Shown here piece by piece: positions 18,031 to 26,673 of a stretch of 64,000 bases of DNA. The number at the start of each line of letters is the position of its first letter. Within the stretch, counting starts at the first letter, position 1. This stretch comes from Butyricicoccus sp. (GTDB lineage: Bacteria > Bacillota > Clostridia > Oscillospirales > Butyricicoccaceae): contig JAHHRJ010000005.1 of NCBI GenBank assembly GCA_020025885.1, forward strand, positions 5,721 to 69,720, given 5' to 3'. Below the pieces are notes generated by a model. That model was given only the letters and a program-made list of their open reading frames with translations. It did no database searches and was not told the origin of the DNA. A program made the translations under genes and the position numbers.

Positions 18031-19113
18031 ATGAATCAAGCATTTAATCAGGCATTCAATATGCATCTGGAAATGAAGCCAGCAATGACACAACCGAAGA
18101 AGCCAATCTCAAGCAAGGCAGATAACGCAGCAAAGGATTCTGATTTCCGTAAGGAACTCAAAAATGCAACAACACCAAAACGGCCGGGAAACAAGGCACA
18201 GAGCACAAAGCCAAGAATGCAAAAGCCAAGCGTTCCGTCTGAAAATGGTGCTGCACAGCAGGAAGATACCGTTGATTTGCAGAATGTAGCAGCAATGATG
18301 GCGGCAACCATGATGCCAACAATTTTGATACCGGAAGAGAACGTGATCATGTCAGAAGAGACTGCTCAAATGGTGATCGATTCGGCATTGACACCAATCG
18401 TTACAGAGCAGCAGACACAGCCGCAAGGCGAAGTGCAGACAGGCTCTTTGATGCAGCAGACAGAAGAAGTTCCAGTAGAGGAGCAGGTAAAGCCAATTGA
18501 AGTACATGCTGACAAGCAGCAGACTGCAACTGTGGAGCAGGAAGTAAAACCTGAGCATAAGACAGTTTTGCATCAGGCAAACACAGCAAACCAAGGGCAG
18601 GAAGAACGCACTGCCGTTGTAACAGAAGCGAGTGCAGCAGTACATGTAGAGCGTCCGCTGTTTGATAAGGTGGAGGCAACGCCGATTCAGGTTGCACAGC
18701 CAGTTCACGCAGATCAGCCTGAGTTCCCAGTACATCTGGCATCACGAATCGATAGCGCTGCTATGCAGGGACAGAATACCATTGAGGTACAGCTGGAACC
18801 GTATGAGCTGGGCAAGATCACCATTCGTTTGACTGTGACAGAGAAAGGCACACAGATCTCTATGCATAGTGCAAACAACAAGACGGTTCGACTTCTTGCT
18901 GAGCATGCAGCAAATATTGGTGCGATCGTTGAGCAGAATCAGCAGGGGCCAGTTTCTGTTTCAGTTGAACAGGAGCAGAGTCAATATGCACAGCAGGAAC
19001 GTCATGGCAACGGACAGCAGCAGCAACAGCAGCAGCAGGAGCGCCGCCAAGACCACCCGCAGAATGATGATTTTATTCAGCAGCTGCGTTTAGGACTTGC
19101 AGGGCTTTCATAA
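18031..19113 (+). CDS. fliK: Flagellar hook-length control protein FliK
   Basis: FliK measures hook length and switches export to filament substrates. The N-terminal two thirds is low-complexity and Gln/Glu/Pro-rich. The conserved C-terminal Flg_hook domain starts near residue 250 with NTIEVQLEPYELGKITIRL. A poly-Gln run lies close to the C-terminus. AAAGGAGGTGA is 6-10 bases before ATG 18031; the GTG at 18022 lies inside that site. Sequence outside the C domain is poorly conserved, as in other FliKs. Confidence 0.88.
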   Translation: MNQAFNQAFNMHLEMKPAMTQPKKPISSKADNAAKDSDFRKELKNATTPKRPGNKAQSTKPRMQKPSVPSENGAAQQEDTVDLQNVAAMMAATMMPTILIPEENVIMSEETAQMVIDSALTPIVTEQQTQPQGEVQTGSLMQQTEEVPVEEQVKPIEVHADKQQTATVEQEVKPEHKTVLHQANTANQGQEERTAVVTEASAAVHVERPLFDKVEATPIQVAQPVHADQPEFPVHLASRIDSAAMQGQNTIEVQLEPYELGKITIRLTVTEKGTQISMHSANNKTVRLLAEHAANIGAIVEQNQQGPVSVSVEQEQSQYAQQERHGNGQQQQQQQQERRQDHPQNDDFIQQLRLGLAGLS

Positions 19114-19152
19114 GCACAAGCAATGTAGGCAGAAAGGAGAGATGGACTCCAT

Positions 19153-19887
19153 ATGGCAATGACAGATTTGATTAGCCCAATGTCGCGTGGAAAGGCAACA
19201 ACAAAGCCGGAAGGATCGAGGTTTGAGCACGGTGCAAAACCAGCAAAAGGCTCTGGGTTTGACATGACCACTGAGGATTTTATGACCCTGATCTTGGCAC
19301 AGTTCCAAAATCAGGATATCATGAATCCAGCATCTACGGATGATTTCCTCAATCAAATGATCCAAATGATGACAATTCAGACAATGACCAATATGAATGA
19401 TATCAGCACAATCTCATATGCTGCATCCCTGGTTGGCAAGGAAGTTACCATTGGTGTAATGGGCAAAAAAGGTATGGAAGAAATTGTTGGTGTTGTAACT
19501 GGTACAGGTATGATGAATGGTCAGCAGGTCATTATCGTAAATGGCAAGGAGTATGCTTTGAATCAGATTTTGGCAATCGGTAGACTGCCAGAGAAACCAG
19601 ACGAACCTCAATTGCCAACGCCGGGTAATCCAGATCCCAATATGGGTGTAGATCCTGAGAATCCGGAAGGTAAGCCGGAAAAGCCAGATGGCGAGGTCAA
19701 GCCGGAAAAGCCGGATGGCGAGGTCAAGCCGGAAAAGCCGGATGGCGAGGCCAAGCCAGAAAAGCCGGATAGCGAGGTCAAGCCAGAAAAGCCAGATGGC
19801 GAGATCAAGCCAGAAAAACCGGAAAATGAAACAAAACCGGAAGGCGAAAAGCAGCCAGATAGCGGAACATCAGGTCCAACGATCTGA
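19153..19887 (+). CDS. flgD: Flagellar hook capping protein FlgD with repetitive tail
   Basis: FlgD is the scaffold for hook assembly. The conserved N-terminal part is clear: DMTTEDFMTLILAQFQNQD, then a polar helix region and SLVGKEVTIG near residues 95-105. The later beta domains of canonical FlgD are not evident. Instead residues 174-227 hold six tandem copies of a KPEKPDGEV-like nonapeptide, followed by a short polar end. Total length is 244 aa. The position fliK-flgD-TIGR02530-flgE matches other Bacillota. Confidence 0.88.
   Translation: MAMTDLISPMSRGKATTKPEGSRFEHGAKPAKGSGFDMTTEDFMTLILAQFQNQDIMNPASTDDFLNQMIQMMTIQTMTNMNDISTISYAASLVGKEVTIGVMGKKGMEEIVGVVTGTGMMNGQQVIIVNGKEYALNQILAIGRLPEKPDEPQLPTPGNPDPNMGVDPENPEGKPEKPDGEVKPEKPDGEVKPEKPDGEAKPEKPDSEVKPEKPDGEIKPEKPENETKPEGEKQPDSGTSGPTI
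19672..19833 (+). repeat. 27-bp tandem repeats inside flgD
   Basis: Six in-frame 27-base units encode KPEKPDGEV, KPEKPDGEV, KPEKPDGEA, KPEKPDSEV, KPEKPDGEI and KPEKPENET. They are nearly identical at the DNA level, so copy number could vary by slippage without breaking the frame. Confidence 0.9.
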
Positions 19888-19904
19888 TAGATAGGAGCTC
19901 TGTG

Positions 19905-20279
19905 ATGATCCAACAAGTATCCGCTGTATGCCAGCAACAAACGGAACTCAATAAGCTGCGTTTGGCGCATAGCGAACCGTCTTTTCAGTCACTGTTCCAA
20001 GAACGAATCGGGCAGCAGCCACAACAAGGCGTACGGTTATCTCGTCATGCACAGGAACGTGCTCAGCAGCGAGGGATCCAGATGACCCCAGGGCTGATGC
20101 ACGATTTAGAAGCTTCAGTCGAGAAGGCAAGTGCAAAAGGCGCACGTGATATTGTAGTCATCAGCCCAGAACAGGCATTTATTGTCAATGTCCCCAGTCG
20201 TCTAGTCATTACAGCTATGACAACTGAGGAAATGAAAGAAAATGTATTTACAAACATAGATGGCGCTGTTATTTTATAA
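19905..20279 (+). CDS. TIGR02530-type flagellar operon protein
   Basis: A small flagellar-operon protein found between flgD and flgE in many Bacillota; its molecular role is not established as far as I know. The conserved core is LSRHAQERAQQRGIQM followed by KGARDIVVISPEQAFIVNV. An AGGAG 7 bases upstream favours ATG 19905 (124 aa) over GTG 19902. Confidence 0.82.
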   Translation: MIQQVSAVCQQQTELNKLRLAHSEPSFQSLFQERIGQQPQQGVRLSRHAQERAQQRGIQMTPGLMHDLEASVEKASAKGARDIVVISPEQAFIVNVPSRLVITAMTTEEMKENVFTNIDGAVIL

Positions 20280-20378
20280 ATATAGAAGAGACAGGACCGT
20301 TTACGGATGTCTCGGCGTGCTGCCCGACGTGCAGCATACCGGACAGCGTCGGATATTCAGGAAGGAGAATTTTCCCCA

Positions 20379-21311
20379 ATGGTAGGTTCAATGTATGCTG
20401 CGATCTCCGGATTGCGCGCACATCAGCAGAAAATGAATGTTATTGGTAATAACATTGCAAACGTTAATACTTATGGTTACAAGACCCAGCGTACTACATT
20501 CTCTGAGTCGATGTATAGCTCGGTTCGCAATAGTACCGGTGGTACTGCAACTACAGGTGGTGTGAACGCAGCGCAGATCGGTTACGGCTGTACCGTTGGA
20601 ACCATCGATATGAATATGCGCACAGGTAACTATGCAGTTACAGACAATCCGCTCGATATTATGCTGGATGGCGATGGAATGCTGATGGTTGGTCCAATCA
20701 AACAAGGAATTGATGCAGCAGATACGGATACCCTGTCTAGCTTAAAGCTGACTCGTGTTGGCAACTTGAGATTGGATAACAATGGTTATCTCACAGACGG
20801 CAATGGCAATGTGGTCTATGGTTTTAAGAAGGCTGATGCTGCTGATGATTATGATACAGGGAATTTGGTCCCATTGCGCTTGCCAGCAGCTGGAGATGAT
20901 CCGACAGCCGAAGGTGACCGTTTGGCGCTCAATAGCATTGCGATCTCGGAAAATGGTGAGGTCACAGGTGTTGATGGGGATGGTAAGTCTCATTTGATTG
21001 GCTGTATTGCACTGGGCTATGTAGATAACCCAAGCGGTTTGACCCATCAGGGCGGTCCATACTATGCGGCAGGTGGCAACTCTGGTAACTTGCGCCCGGG
21101 TACTTGCGGCAATGTTGTAAACGCACCAGATGACAGTCCTGTGGTTAGCTTTGCGTCTAAGATGGTTTCTGGTACCCTTGAAATGTCTAATGTTGATATT
21201 TCCAATGAATTTGCAGACCTCATTACAACCCAGCGTGGTTTCCAGGCGAACACCAAGATTATTACTGTAACAGATGAAATGCTCAGCGACCTTGTTGCGA
21301 TGAAGCGATAA
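20379..21311 (+). CDS. flgE: Flagellar hook protein FlgE (hook-basal body family)
   Basis: FlgE builds the hook. The N-terminal axial motif GSMYAAISGLRAHQQKM...NNIANVNTYGYK and the C-terminal NVDISNEFADLITTQRGFQA are diagnostic of the FlgE/F/G family. AAGGAG at 20362-20367 supports ATG 20379 (310 aa). The length is short for a hook protein, so the variable outer domain must be small. FlgG is the alternative, but position after flgD and the presence of two further rod genes at 32620-34119 favour FlgE. Confidence 0.87.
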   Translation: MVGSMYAAISGLRAHQQKMNVIGNNIANVNTYGYKTQRTTFSESMYSSVRNSTGGTATTGGVNAAQIGYGCTVGTIDMNMRTGNYAVTDNPLDIMLDGDGMLMVGPIKQGIDAADTDTLSSLKLTRVGNLRLDNNGYLTDGNGNVVYGFKKADAADDYDTGNLVPLRLPAAGDDPTAEGDRLALNSIAISENGEVTGVDGDGKSHLIGCIALGYVDNPSGLTHQGGPYYAAGGNSGNLRPGTCGNVVNAPDDSPVVSFASKMVSGTLEMSNVDISNEFADLITTQRGFQANTKIITVTDEMLSDLVAMKR

Positions 21312-21331
21312 GTAAAAAATAAGTATTCTTA

Positions 21332-21380
21332 GCAGGATGTGCATAGCAGAAAACAGACTCTGTTTTCTGCTGCACCCTGC
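21332..21380 (+). other. Strong intercistronic hairpin between flgE and swrD
   Basis: Arms GCAGG-AT-GTGCA-TA-GCAGAAAACAG and CTGTTTTCTGC-TGCAC-CCTGC pair over about 21 bp around the loop ACT. There is no T-run after it, so it looks like an mRNA stability or processing hairpin rather than a terminator. Confidence 0.7.
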
Positions 21381-21409
21381 ATTGTAAAGCGAAAGGGGGA
21401 AATCTCGAA

Positions 21410-21631
21410 ATGCTGAAGCTCACGAGATTAAATGGCACACCGGTCGTTATCAATTGTAATCAAATCTTGGCGATCGAAATTATTCCCGAAAGCAAAATTA
21501 TTATGATGAACCGTGACTTTTATATTGTCAAAGAGTCTGTCGAGGAAATCATGCAGAAAATTATTGAGTATTATGCAAAGATTATCGACGTAGGTCGGAC
21601 GATTACCGTTTCAGATTACCGGGAGTCTTAA
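21410..21631 (+). CDS. swrD: FlbD/SwrD-family flagellar protein
   Basis: A small protein of 73 aa beginning MLKLTRLNGTPVVINCNQIL, the typical FlbD/SwrD pattern (I-x-L-T-R-L-N-G ... N-x-D-x-I). In B. subtilis SwrD increases flagellar motor power; this is family knowledge. It is followed directly by motAB here, which fits a stator-linked role. GAAAGGGGG precedes the ATG. Confidence 0.85.
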   Translation: MLKLTRLNGTPVVINCNQILAIEIIPESKIIMMNRDFYIVKESVEEIMQKIIEYYAKIIDVGRTITVSDYRES

Positions 21632-21715
21632 AGAAGAAAAGATTTAGGATCGAAACAGATAGAGAATAGCGCGAGGCACAAAAGAATAGGAGCAGCTTCG
21701 CGGGGAGGGAGTAGA

Positions 21716-22531
21716 ATGAATCTTACATTTATAATTGGATTACTTGGCGGTTTTGCACTTATTGTAAATGGTATTCTGAGTAGTGGTGAGCTGTCTAGCT
21801 TTATCGACCCGCCAAGCTTGCTCATCACATTGGGTGGTACGATTACAACAGTTATCAGCAACTATCCAGCATCTATGTTGAAAGAGTTTCCAAAGCACAT
21901 CAAGATCATGATGAACACCAAGAAGTTTGCACCAGAAGAGTATATCGATAAACTGGTCGAACTTGCACAGGTTGCGCGAAAAAATGGTCTTTTGGCATTG
22001 GAAGCAGAGATCGAACAAGTTGAAGACCCGTTCTTTAAGCAGAGTCTTACAATGATCGTAGACTCGAATGACTCTGATAAGGTACGTGAAATTTTGGAAA
22101 ATGATCTGGACTGCCTGTCCGCCCGTCATCAAACCGTAGCAGGTATGTATGAACGTGGTGCATCGATCGCGCCAGCTTTTGGTATGATCGGTACGTTGGT
22201 TGGTCTGGTTAACATGCTTAAAAGTATGGACCCTGAAAAGGGTGCGGGTGACTTGGGCGCGAATATGGCAGTCGCACTCATCACCACATTCTACGGTTGT
22301 ATTATTGCACATATGTTTTTCTCGCCGATTGCAAACCATCTGCACCTTCGTGATGACCAGGAAGTGCTCTGTAAGACACTGATCATTGAGGGTGTGCTTG
22401 CGATTCAGGCAGGTGAAAACCCGAAATTCCTGAAAGAAAAGCTGGTTTCCTTCTTGGCTGAAAAGAAGCGTCAAATGGGCGAAGACGACGGCGGAGATGG
22501 CGGCGGAAAGAAAAAAGGTAAGAAGAAGTAA
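21716..22531 (+). CDS. motA: Flagellar motor stator protein MotA
   Basis: MotA with MotB forms the ion-driven stator. Four membrane segments are visible; the N-terminus starts IIGLLGGFALIVNGIL, and the MotA/TolQ/ExbB motif APAFGMIGTLVGLVNML lies near residues 150-166. The C-terminal tail is Gly/Lys/Asp-rich. Length is 271 aa. It sits where fliL would usually be found. Confidence 0.95.
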   Translation: MNLTFIIGLLGGFALIVNGILSSGELSSFIDPPSLLITLGGTITTVISNYPASMLKEFPKHIKIMMNTKKFAPEEYIDKLVELAQVARKNGLLALEAEIEQVEDPFFKQSLTMIVDSNDSDKVREILENDLDCLSARHQTVAGMYERGASIAPAFGMIGTLVGLVNMLKSMDPEKGAGDLGANMAVALITTFYGCIIAHMFFSPIANHLHLRDDQEVLCKTLIIEGVLAIQAGENPKFLKEKLVSFLAEKKRQMGEDDGGDGGGKKKGKKK

Positions 22532-22563
22532 AATCAAAGAATAGCAGTAGAGGAGTATAGAAA

Positions 22564-23400
22564 ATGGCCAGAAAAAAACGTGATAAGGGCGGTGGCGGTG
22601 GAGATGGCCCAAACTGGATGGACACCTATGGTGATATGGTTACTTTGTTACTGTGTTTCTTTGTTATGTTACTATCAACATCGAGTCAAGATAAGGAAAA
22701 ATGGGAAATTTTTGTTAAAAGTATGAATCCGAGTATAGCAGAGCATGTTTCTCAGATTGTAGATCAAATGGCAGAATCTCCTGGCGATTACCCGATTGAT
22801 GGCGGTGTAGATAAGCCAGAAGAAATGGATCTTGCAGAGACGCTCTATTATGCGCTAACAAATTATATTCAAGAAACAAATATGGAGCAGGCTGTTAGTG
22901 TAACACAGGGAGATACCTACGATTTTATAACATTTGATTCGACGGTATTTTTCCAGCCAAATAGTTATACCATACAGCCATCTGGTAAGCAGATACTGGA
23001 TGGTATGGTAGATATAATCAAGCCTTTAGCAGAAGATATTGATGAAATTCGTATTTTGGGTCATACCTCGCAGGCAAGTGCAGAGATGGCATACGATTTA
23101 CATCAGGATCGATATTTGGCAAGCAATCGTGCAGATGCGGTACTTTTATATTTGCAGGATAAAAATATCATCGATCCGGCAAAGTTTGTCAGCATTGGGT
23201 ACGGACAGTATCGTCCAATTGCGGGATTTGATACTGCAGCAGGAAGAAGTAAGAATCGACGCGTTGAAATGCTCATTTCCGCCAAGCAAGAGGGCAAGGG
23301 TACTGCGATAGATGAGTACTATGATATCCGCGAAGCAAAGGGCGAAGATGCGACTTCCAAGCAGAAAGCACAAGATGAGAAAGACAATGCATCGGAATAA
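22564..23400 (+). CDS. motB: Flagellar motor stator protein MotB
   Basis: MotB anchors the stator to peptidoglycan. A charged cytoplasmic tail is followed by one membrane helix with the ion-binding Asp24 in YGDMVTLLLCFFVMLLS, then an OmpA-like domain with ILGHTSQAS, LASNRADAVLLYL and GRSKNRRVEMLIS. Length 278 aa. It starts 32 bases after motA. Confidence 0.95.
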   Translation: MARKKRDKGGGGGDGPNWMDTYGDMVTLLLCFFVMLLSTSSQDKEKWEIFVKSMNPSIAEHVSQIVDQMAESPGDYPIDGGVDKPEEMDLAETLYYALTNYIQETNMEQAVSVTQGDTYDFITFDSTVFFQPNSYTIQPSGKQILDGMVDIIKPLAEDIDEIRILGHTSQASAEMAYDLHQDRYLASNRADAVLLYLQDKNIIDPAKFVSIGYGQYRPIAGFDTAAGRSKNRRVEMLISAKQEGKGTAIDEYYDIREAKGEDATSKQKAQDEKDNASE

Positions 23401-23416
23401 AAGAGGAGATAACTGA

Positions 23417-24415
23417 ATGGCTGAGGTATTATCCCAAAGTCAGATTGACGCCTTGCTCAGCTCCATGCAGGCGGGCGGGGATGTAGAGACAAAGGCATCT
23501 GACACGCCAGAAGATAATTATAGAAAGTATGACTTCTATAGTCCAAAGAAGTTCACTAAGGATCGACTAAAAATTTTGCAGGGTGTCTATGACGGCTACT
23601 GTCGCACGATCACAGCGCGTCTGAACAGCATGATGCGTTTGAGCTGCGAATTGTCGGTTGACTCAATCGAAGAGCAGCGTTATTATGAATTTATAAACGC
23701 AATTACAGATAACGATGTTTTGACCTTGGTTAGTGTTACGCTTCCCGGAGATCAAACGGAAAGCACACCGATCATTCTGCATGCAACAACACAGATGATG
23801 CTGTTTATGATGGATCGTATGCTGGGTTCGGTGAACGAAAAGGCACCAAATATTTCTTATGCATACAATTATACAAGCATCGAATTGCAGCTCTATCAGT
23901 CCATTCTCAGTAAGCTGATTGAAGCAATGTCAGAAGGCTGGCAAAATTATTTGGAAGCCAAATTTTCCTTGCTGCGTGTTGAGACAAACCCAACACTGAT
24001 GCAAGTGATCGGAATTGATGAAACGGTCATTATCGTTGGTCTGAATGCTGAAATGGGTGAGGTAAGCGGACGTTTCAGCATTTGTCTGCCAGGTACACTA
24101 CTTACCAGCATCTTTAATATTATTGGGCGCAGTAATGTGAGTGATGCAATGTTGCCACGCAATGAAAAGGATAGCCAAGAAATTATGGACAGCGTGCGAG
24201 ATTCTGGTATGCAGATCATGGCAGAGCTTGGTCAGATCCAACTCAGTTTGAGCGACATCTATTATCTGCATGTGGGTGATGTGATCAATCTTGCAAAGCC
24301 CAAAGATTCGAATGTCACACTTTATGTTGAGGGTGAGCCTTGGTTCCTTGGTAAACTGGGAACTCATAAGAATAAAATGGCCGTCAAAATTGATAGCGTC
24401 TGGCAAGATGTTTAA
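23417..24415 (+). CDS. fliM: Flagellar motor switch protein FliM
   Basis: FliM is the middle C-ring protein. The N-terminal CheY-P binding motif LSQSQIDALLSSM is at residues 5-17, followed by the CheC-like middle domain (with a typical DRLKILQGVYDGYCR helix) and a C-terminal SpoA domain (LHVGDVINL). Length 332 aa. It follows motB after 16 bases. Confidence 0.95.
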   Translation: MAEVLSQSQIDALLSSMQAGGDVETKASDTPEDNYRKYDFYSPKKFTKDRLKILQGVYDGYCRTITARLNSMMRLSCELSVDSIEEQRYYEFINAITDNDVLTLVSVTLPGDQTESTPIILHATTQMMLFMMDRMLGSVNEKAPNISYAYNYTSIELQLYQSILSKLIEAMSEGWQNYLEAKFSLLRVETNPTLMQVIGIDETVIIVGLNAEMGEVSGRFSICLPGTLLTSIFNIIGRSNVSDAMLPRNEKDSQEIMDSVRDSGMQIMAELGQIQLSLSDIYYLHVGDVINLAKPKDSNVTLYVEGEPWFLGKLGTHKNKMAVKIDSVWQDV

Positions 24416-24444
24416 ATTTTAAGCCGAATAAAGGAGCGAAACGA

Positions 24445-25845
24445 ATGATGGAACCGCAAAACTTCAGCACGATGGAACTAGATGCTATCGGCGAAGTATT
24501 GAATATTAGCCTTGGTTCGTCAGCTACGGCGGTATCCAATATGCTAAATCGGCGTGTTGATATCACCACGCCAACCGTGCACGTGCTGACTTCCGAAGAG
24601 TTTGAACTAGGTAGAGTTGACCCGGCAGTCGGCGTAGAGATCACATATGTATCTGGTCTGTCTGGTCGAAATATTATGTTACTGCGCCGTCAGGATGTCC
24701 GCGCTGTTGTTGATATTTTGATGGGACAGGAAACAGCAGATGAGGACTTTGTGCTCGATGAGCTGAGCATGAGTGCGATCTGTGAGGTCATGAACCAGAT
24801 GATGGGTGCTTCTGCAACTGCATTATCTGAGTTCTTGGGCAAGATGGTCAACATCTCTACTCCAACTGCATTTGAGATCAAGGACCTTGAAGAATTCCGC
24901 ACCGATTATTTCCCATATGGATACACCATGGTTGTAGTTCGCTTTAAGCTCTCAATCGAGGGCGCAATGGAAAGCGAATTTATGAATGTAATGCCTTGCG
25001 GTCTGGCAAAAGAACTCATTGGTGCGATCGGTATACCAATGGATGATGATAGCAGTGCAGCAGCACCAGAGCCAACTCCGGAACCAGCACCAGCGGCACC
25101 AGAACCAGCAGCTTCCTCTGGTGGTACACTCAGCCAAGATGAGATCGAGAAACTCATTGGCGGCGGCAGTGCGGCAGCACCAGCACCGGCGGCGCCAGAA
25201 CCAGCAGCTTCCTCTGGTGGTACACTTAGCCAAGATGAGATCGAGAAACTCATCAATGGCGGCGGAGCAGCAGCACCAACTCCGACACCGACTCCAGCAG
25301 CACAGGCACCAGTACAACCGATACAGCAGGCTGCTGCACCAATGATGGGAGGGGCTCCAATGGGAACAGTCGCACCAGCACCAATGGCAGCACCTGCAGC
25401 AATGCCAATGGGCGGACAGGTGGATTCTGCACTGATGACACAGCTGACCAATTTGATCGCGATGCAGCAGCAGATGCAGCAGCAGATGCAGCAGATGCAG
25501 CCACAGATGCAGAACAGGGTGATCCAAACCGACCAGCCGTTTATGCCGCAATTTGCTTCTGGAGAGCCGCTTGCAGAGGAGCAGGCACAGAACCTTGATC
25601 TCATTATGTCGGTTCCGCTTGAAGTATCTGTTGAAATTGGTCGAACCAAGCGTTTGGTTAAGGATATTTTGGGCTTTACCAAGGGTTCGCTTGTTGTTTT
25701 GGATACTTTAGCTGGCGATCAGGTGAATCTGTTTGTAAACGGACAGTGTGTAGCGCGCGGTGATGTTGTTGTTGTAGACGATAACTTTGGTATCCGTGTT
25801 ACGGAGATCCTTCAAAAACCAGACCTTAGCGCACTAACACACTAA
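24445..25845 (+). CDS. fliY: Flagellar motor switch phosphatase FliY with internal CheY-binding-like motifs
   Basis: FliY combines a CheC-type phosphatase domain with a FliN (SpoA) domain. Both CheC active-site signatures are present: GEVLN in the first half-site (residues about 16-20) and CEVMN in the second. The C-terminal SpoA domain starts near residue 385 (SVPLEVSVEIGRTKRLVKDI). Between them lies a long Ala/Pro/Gln/Met linker with two copies of LSQDEIEKLI at residues 229-238 and 261-270. This is the FliM_N/FliY_N motif that normally stands at the N-terminus, which here lacks it. Length 466 aa, well above B. subtilis FliY. Confidence 0.9.
   Translation: MMEPQNFSTMELDAIGEVLNISLGSSATAVSNMLNRRVDITTPTVHVLTSEEFELGRVDPAVGVEITYVSGLSGRNIMLLRRQDVRAVVDILMGQETADEDFVLDELSMSAICEVMNQMMGASATALSEFLGKMVNISTPTAFEIKDLEEFRTDYFPYGYTMVVVRFKLSIEGAMESEFMNVMPCGLAKELIGAIGIPMDDDSSAAAPEPTPEPAPAAPEPAASSGGTLSQDEIEKLIGGGSAAAPAPAAPEPAASSGGTLSQDEIEKLINGGGAAAPTPTPTPAAQAPVQPIQQAAAPMMGGAPMGTVAPAPMAAPAAMPMGGQVDSALMTQLTNLIAMQQQMQQQMQQMQPQMQNRVIQTDQPFMPQFASGEPLAEEQAQNLDLIMSVPLEVSVEIGRTKRLVKDILGFTKGSLVVLDTLAGDQVNLFVNGQCVARGDVVVVDDNFGIRVTEILQKPDLSALTH
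25087..25275 (+). repeat. Duplicated 96-bp segment in the fliY linker
   Basis: Two tandem units offset by 96 bases (25087-25182 and 25183 onward) encode AP-x-AAPEPAASSGGT followed by LSQDEIEKLI and a Gly/Ala spacer. DNA identity is high across most of the unit, which suggests a recent in-frame duplication. Confidence 0.85.
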
Positions 25846-25925
25846 GGTTTTACATAAAGAACAAACTTTGTCACGGTATCAGCGAAAGCTGAAAGCAAAA
25901 TAGAAAAAAAGGATGGTTAATAACA

Positions 25926-26285
25926 ATGGCTAAGATTTTACTGGTAGATGATGCGGCATTCATGCGTATGATGGTTAAGGATACCCTGACCAAGAATGGT
26001 TATACTGATCTCGATGAAGCTGCTGATGGCGCACAGGCAGTCGCAAAGTATGATGAGATTCATCCAGACCTTGTAATTATGGATATCACCATGCCGAATA
26101 TGGACGGGCTGGAAGCACTGAAGACAATCCGTGCAAAGGATCCAAACGCAACGATCGTTATGTGCTCTGCAATGGGTCAGGAAGCAATGGTAATTGAAGC
26201 GATCAAGTCTGGCGCGAAGGACTTTATTGTAAAGCCGTTTAAGCCAGAGCGTATTCTGAAGACTGTTACTTCCATTCTCGGATAA
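25926..26285 (+). CDS. cheY: Chemotaxis response regulator CheY
   Basis: A single REC domain of 119 aa. The acidic pair is in LLVDDAAFMR, the phospho-acceptor Asp in VIMDITMPNMDG (about residue 54), Thr/Ser in VMCSAMG and the Lys in IVKPFKPE. It would bind FliM/FliY when phosphorylated. Position between fliY and fliO is standard for Bacillota. The kinase CheA is not in this window. Confidence 0.95.
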   Translation: MAKILLVDDAAFMRMMVKDTLTKNGYTDLDEAADGAQAVAKYDEIHPDLVIMDITMPNMDGLEALKTIRAKDPNATIVMCSAMGQEAMVIEAIKSGAKDFIVKPFKPERILKTVTSILG

Positions 26286-26638
26286 TGGAACTCATTTGGA
26301 TGCTGGCTGCAGTCGTGCTCGTGCTCTATTTGAGCTACCAATGCAGCCGGTTTATTGCCGTCCGCGGCAGTGGTTTTGCAGGCGCATCTGGGACTGCGAT
26401 GCGCTTGCTCAGCCGGCTGTCGCTTGGGCAGGATAAACAGCTTATTGTGGTAGAAGCTGGTGGTCGGTATTTGCTGCTGGGTGTGTCACAGGCTAGCATA
26501 CAACTCATCGCAGAACTTACCGAAGAACAGGCGAATGCTTGTGTCAAAACACCACAAGCAGGAGAAACAATACCACAATTTTCTGAAGTCCTGCGCAAGG
26601 GACTGTCCAGCCTTGGAAAAAAGGACAAACATGATTAA
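26285..26638 (+). CDS. fliO: Flagellar biosynthetic protein FliO-like
   Basis: A small membrane protein with one N-terminal membrane helix (LIWMLAAVVLVLYLSYQC) and a short cytoplasmic beta-rich segment with LSLGQDKQLIVVEAGGRYLLLGV, the FliO/FliZ core. FliO helps FliP assembly in the export gate. Its ATG shares a base with the cheY stop. Length 117 aa. The family is weakly conserved; position before fliP carries much of the call. Confidence 0.82.
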   Translation: MELIWMLAAVVLVLYLSYQCSRFIAVRGSGFAGASGTAMRLLSRLSLGQDKQLIVVEAGGRYLLLGVSQASIQLIAELTEEQANACVKTPQAGETIPQFSEVLRKGLSSLGKKDKHD

Positions 26639-26673
26639 CCCCGCTTGCTGGGGGAAAGGAAGGCAACGCAACG

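Noticed and set aside
19672..19833. Tandem repeats as a possible CRISPR array
   Set aside because: Units are directly adjacent without spacers and lie in frame inside flgD.
21740..22612. 290-codon minus-strand ORF across motA and the start of motB
   Set aside because: Shadow of conserved stator genes; no family resemblance and no start signals.
24906..25682. Ala/Gly/Cys-rich minus-strand ORF opposite fliY
   Set aside because: Mirror of the low-complexity linker of fliY; no start signal or domain.
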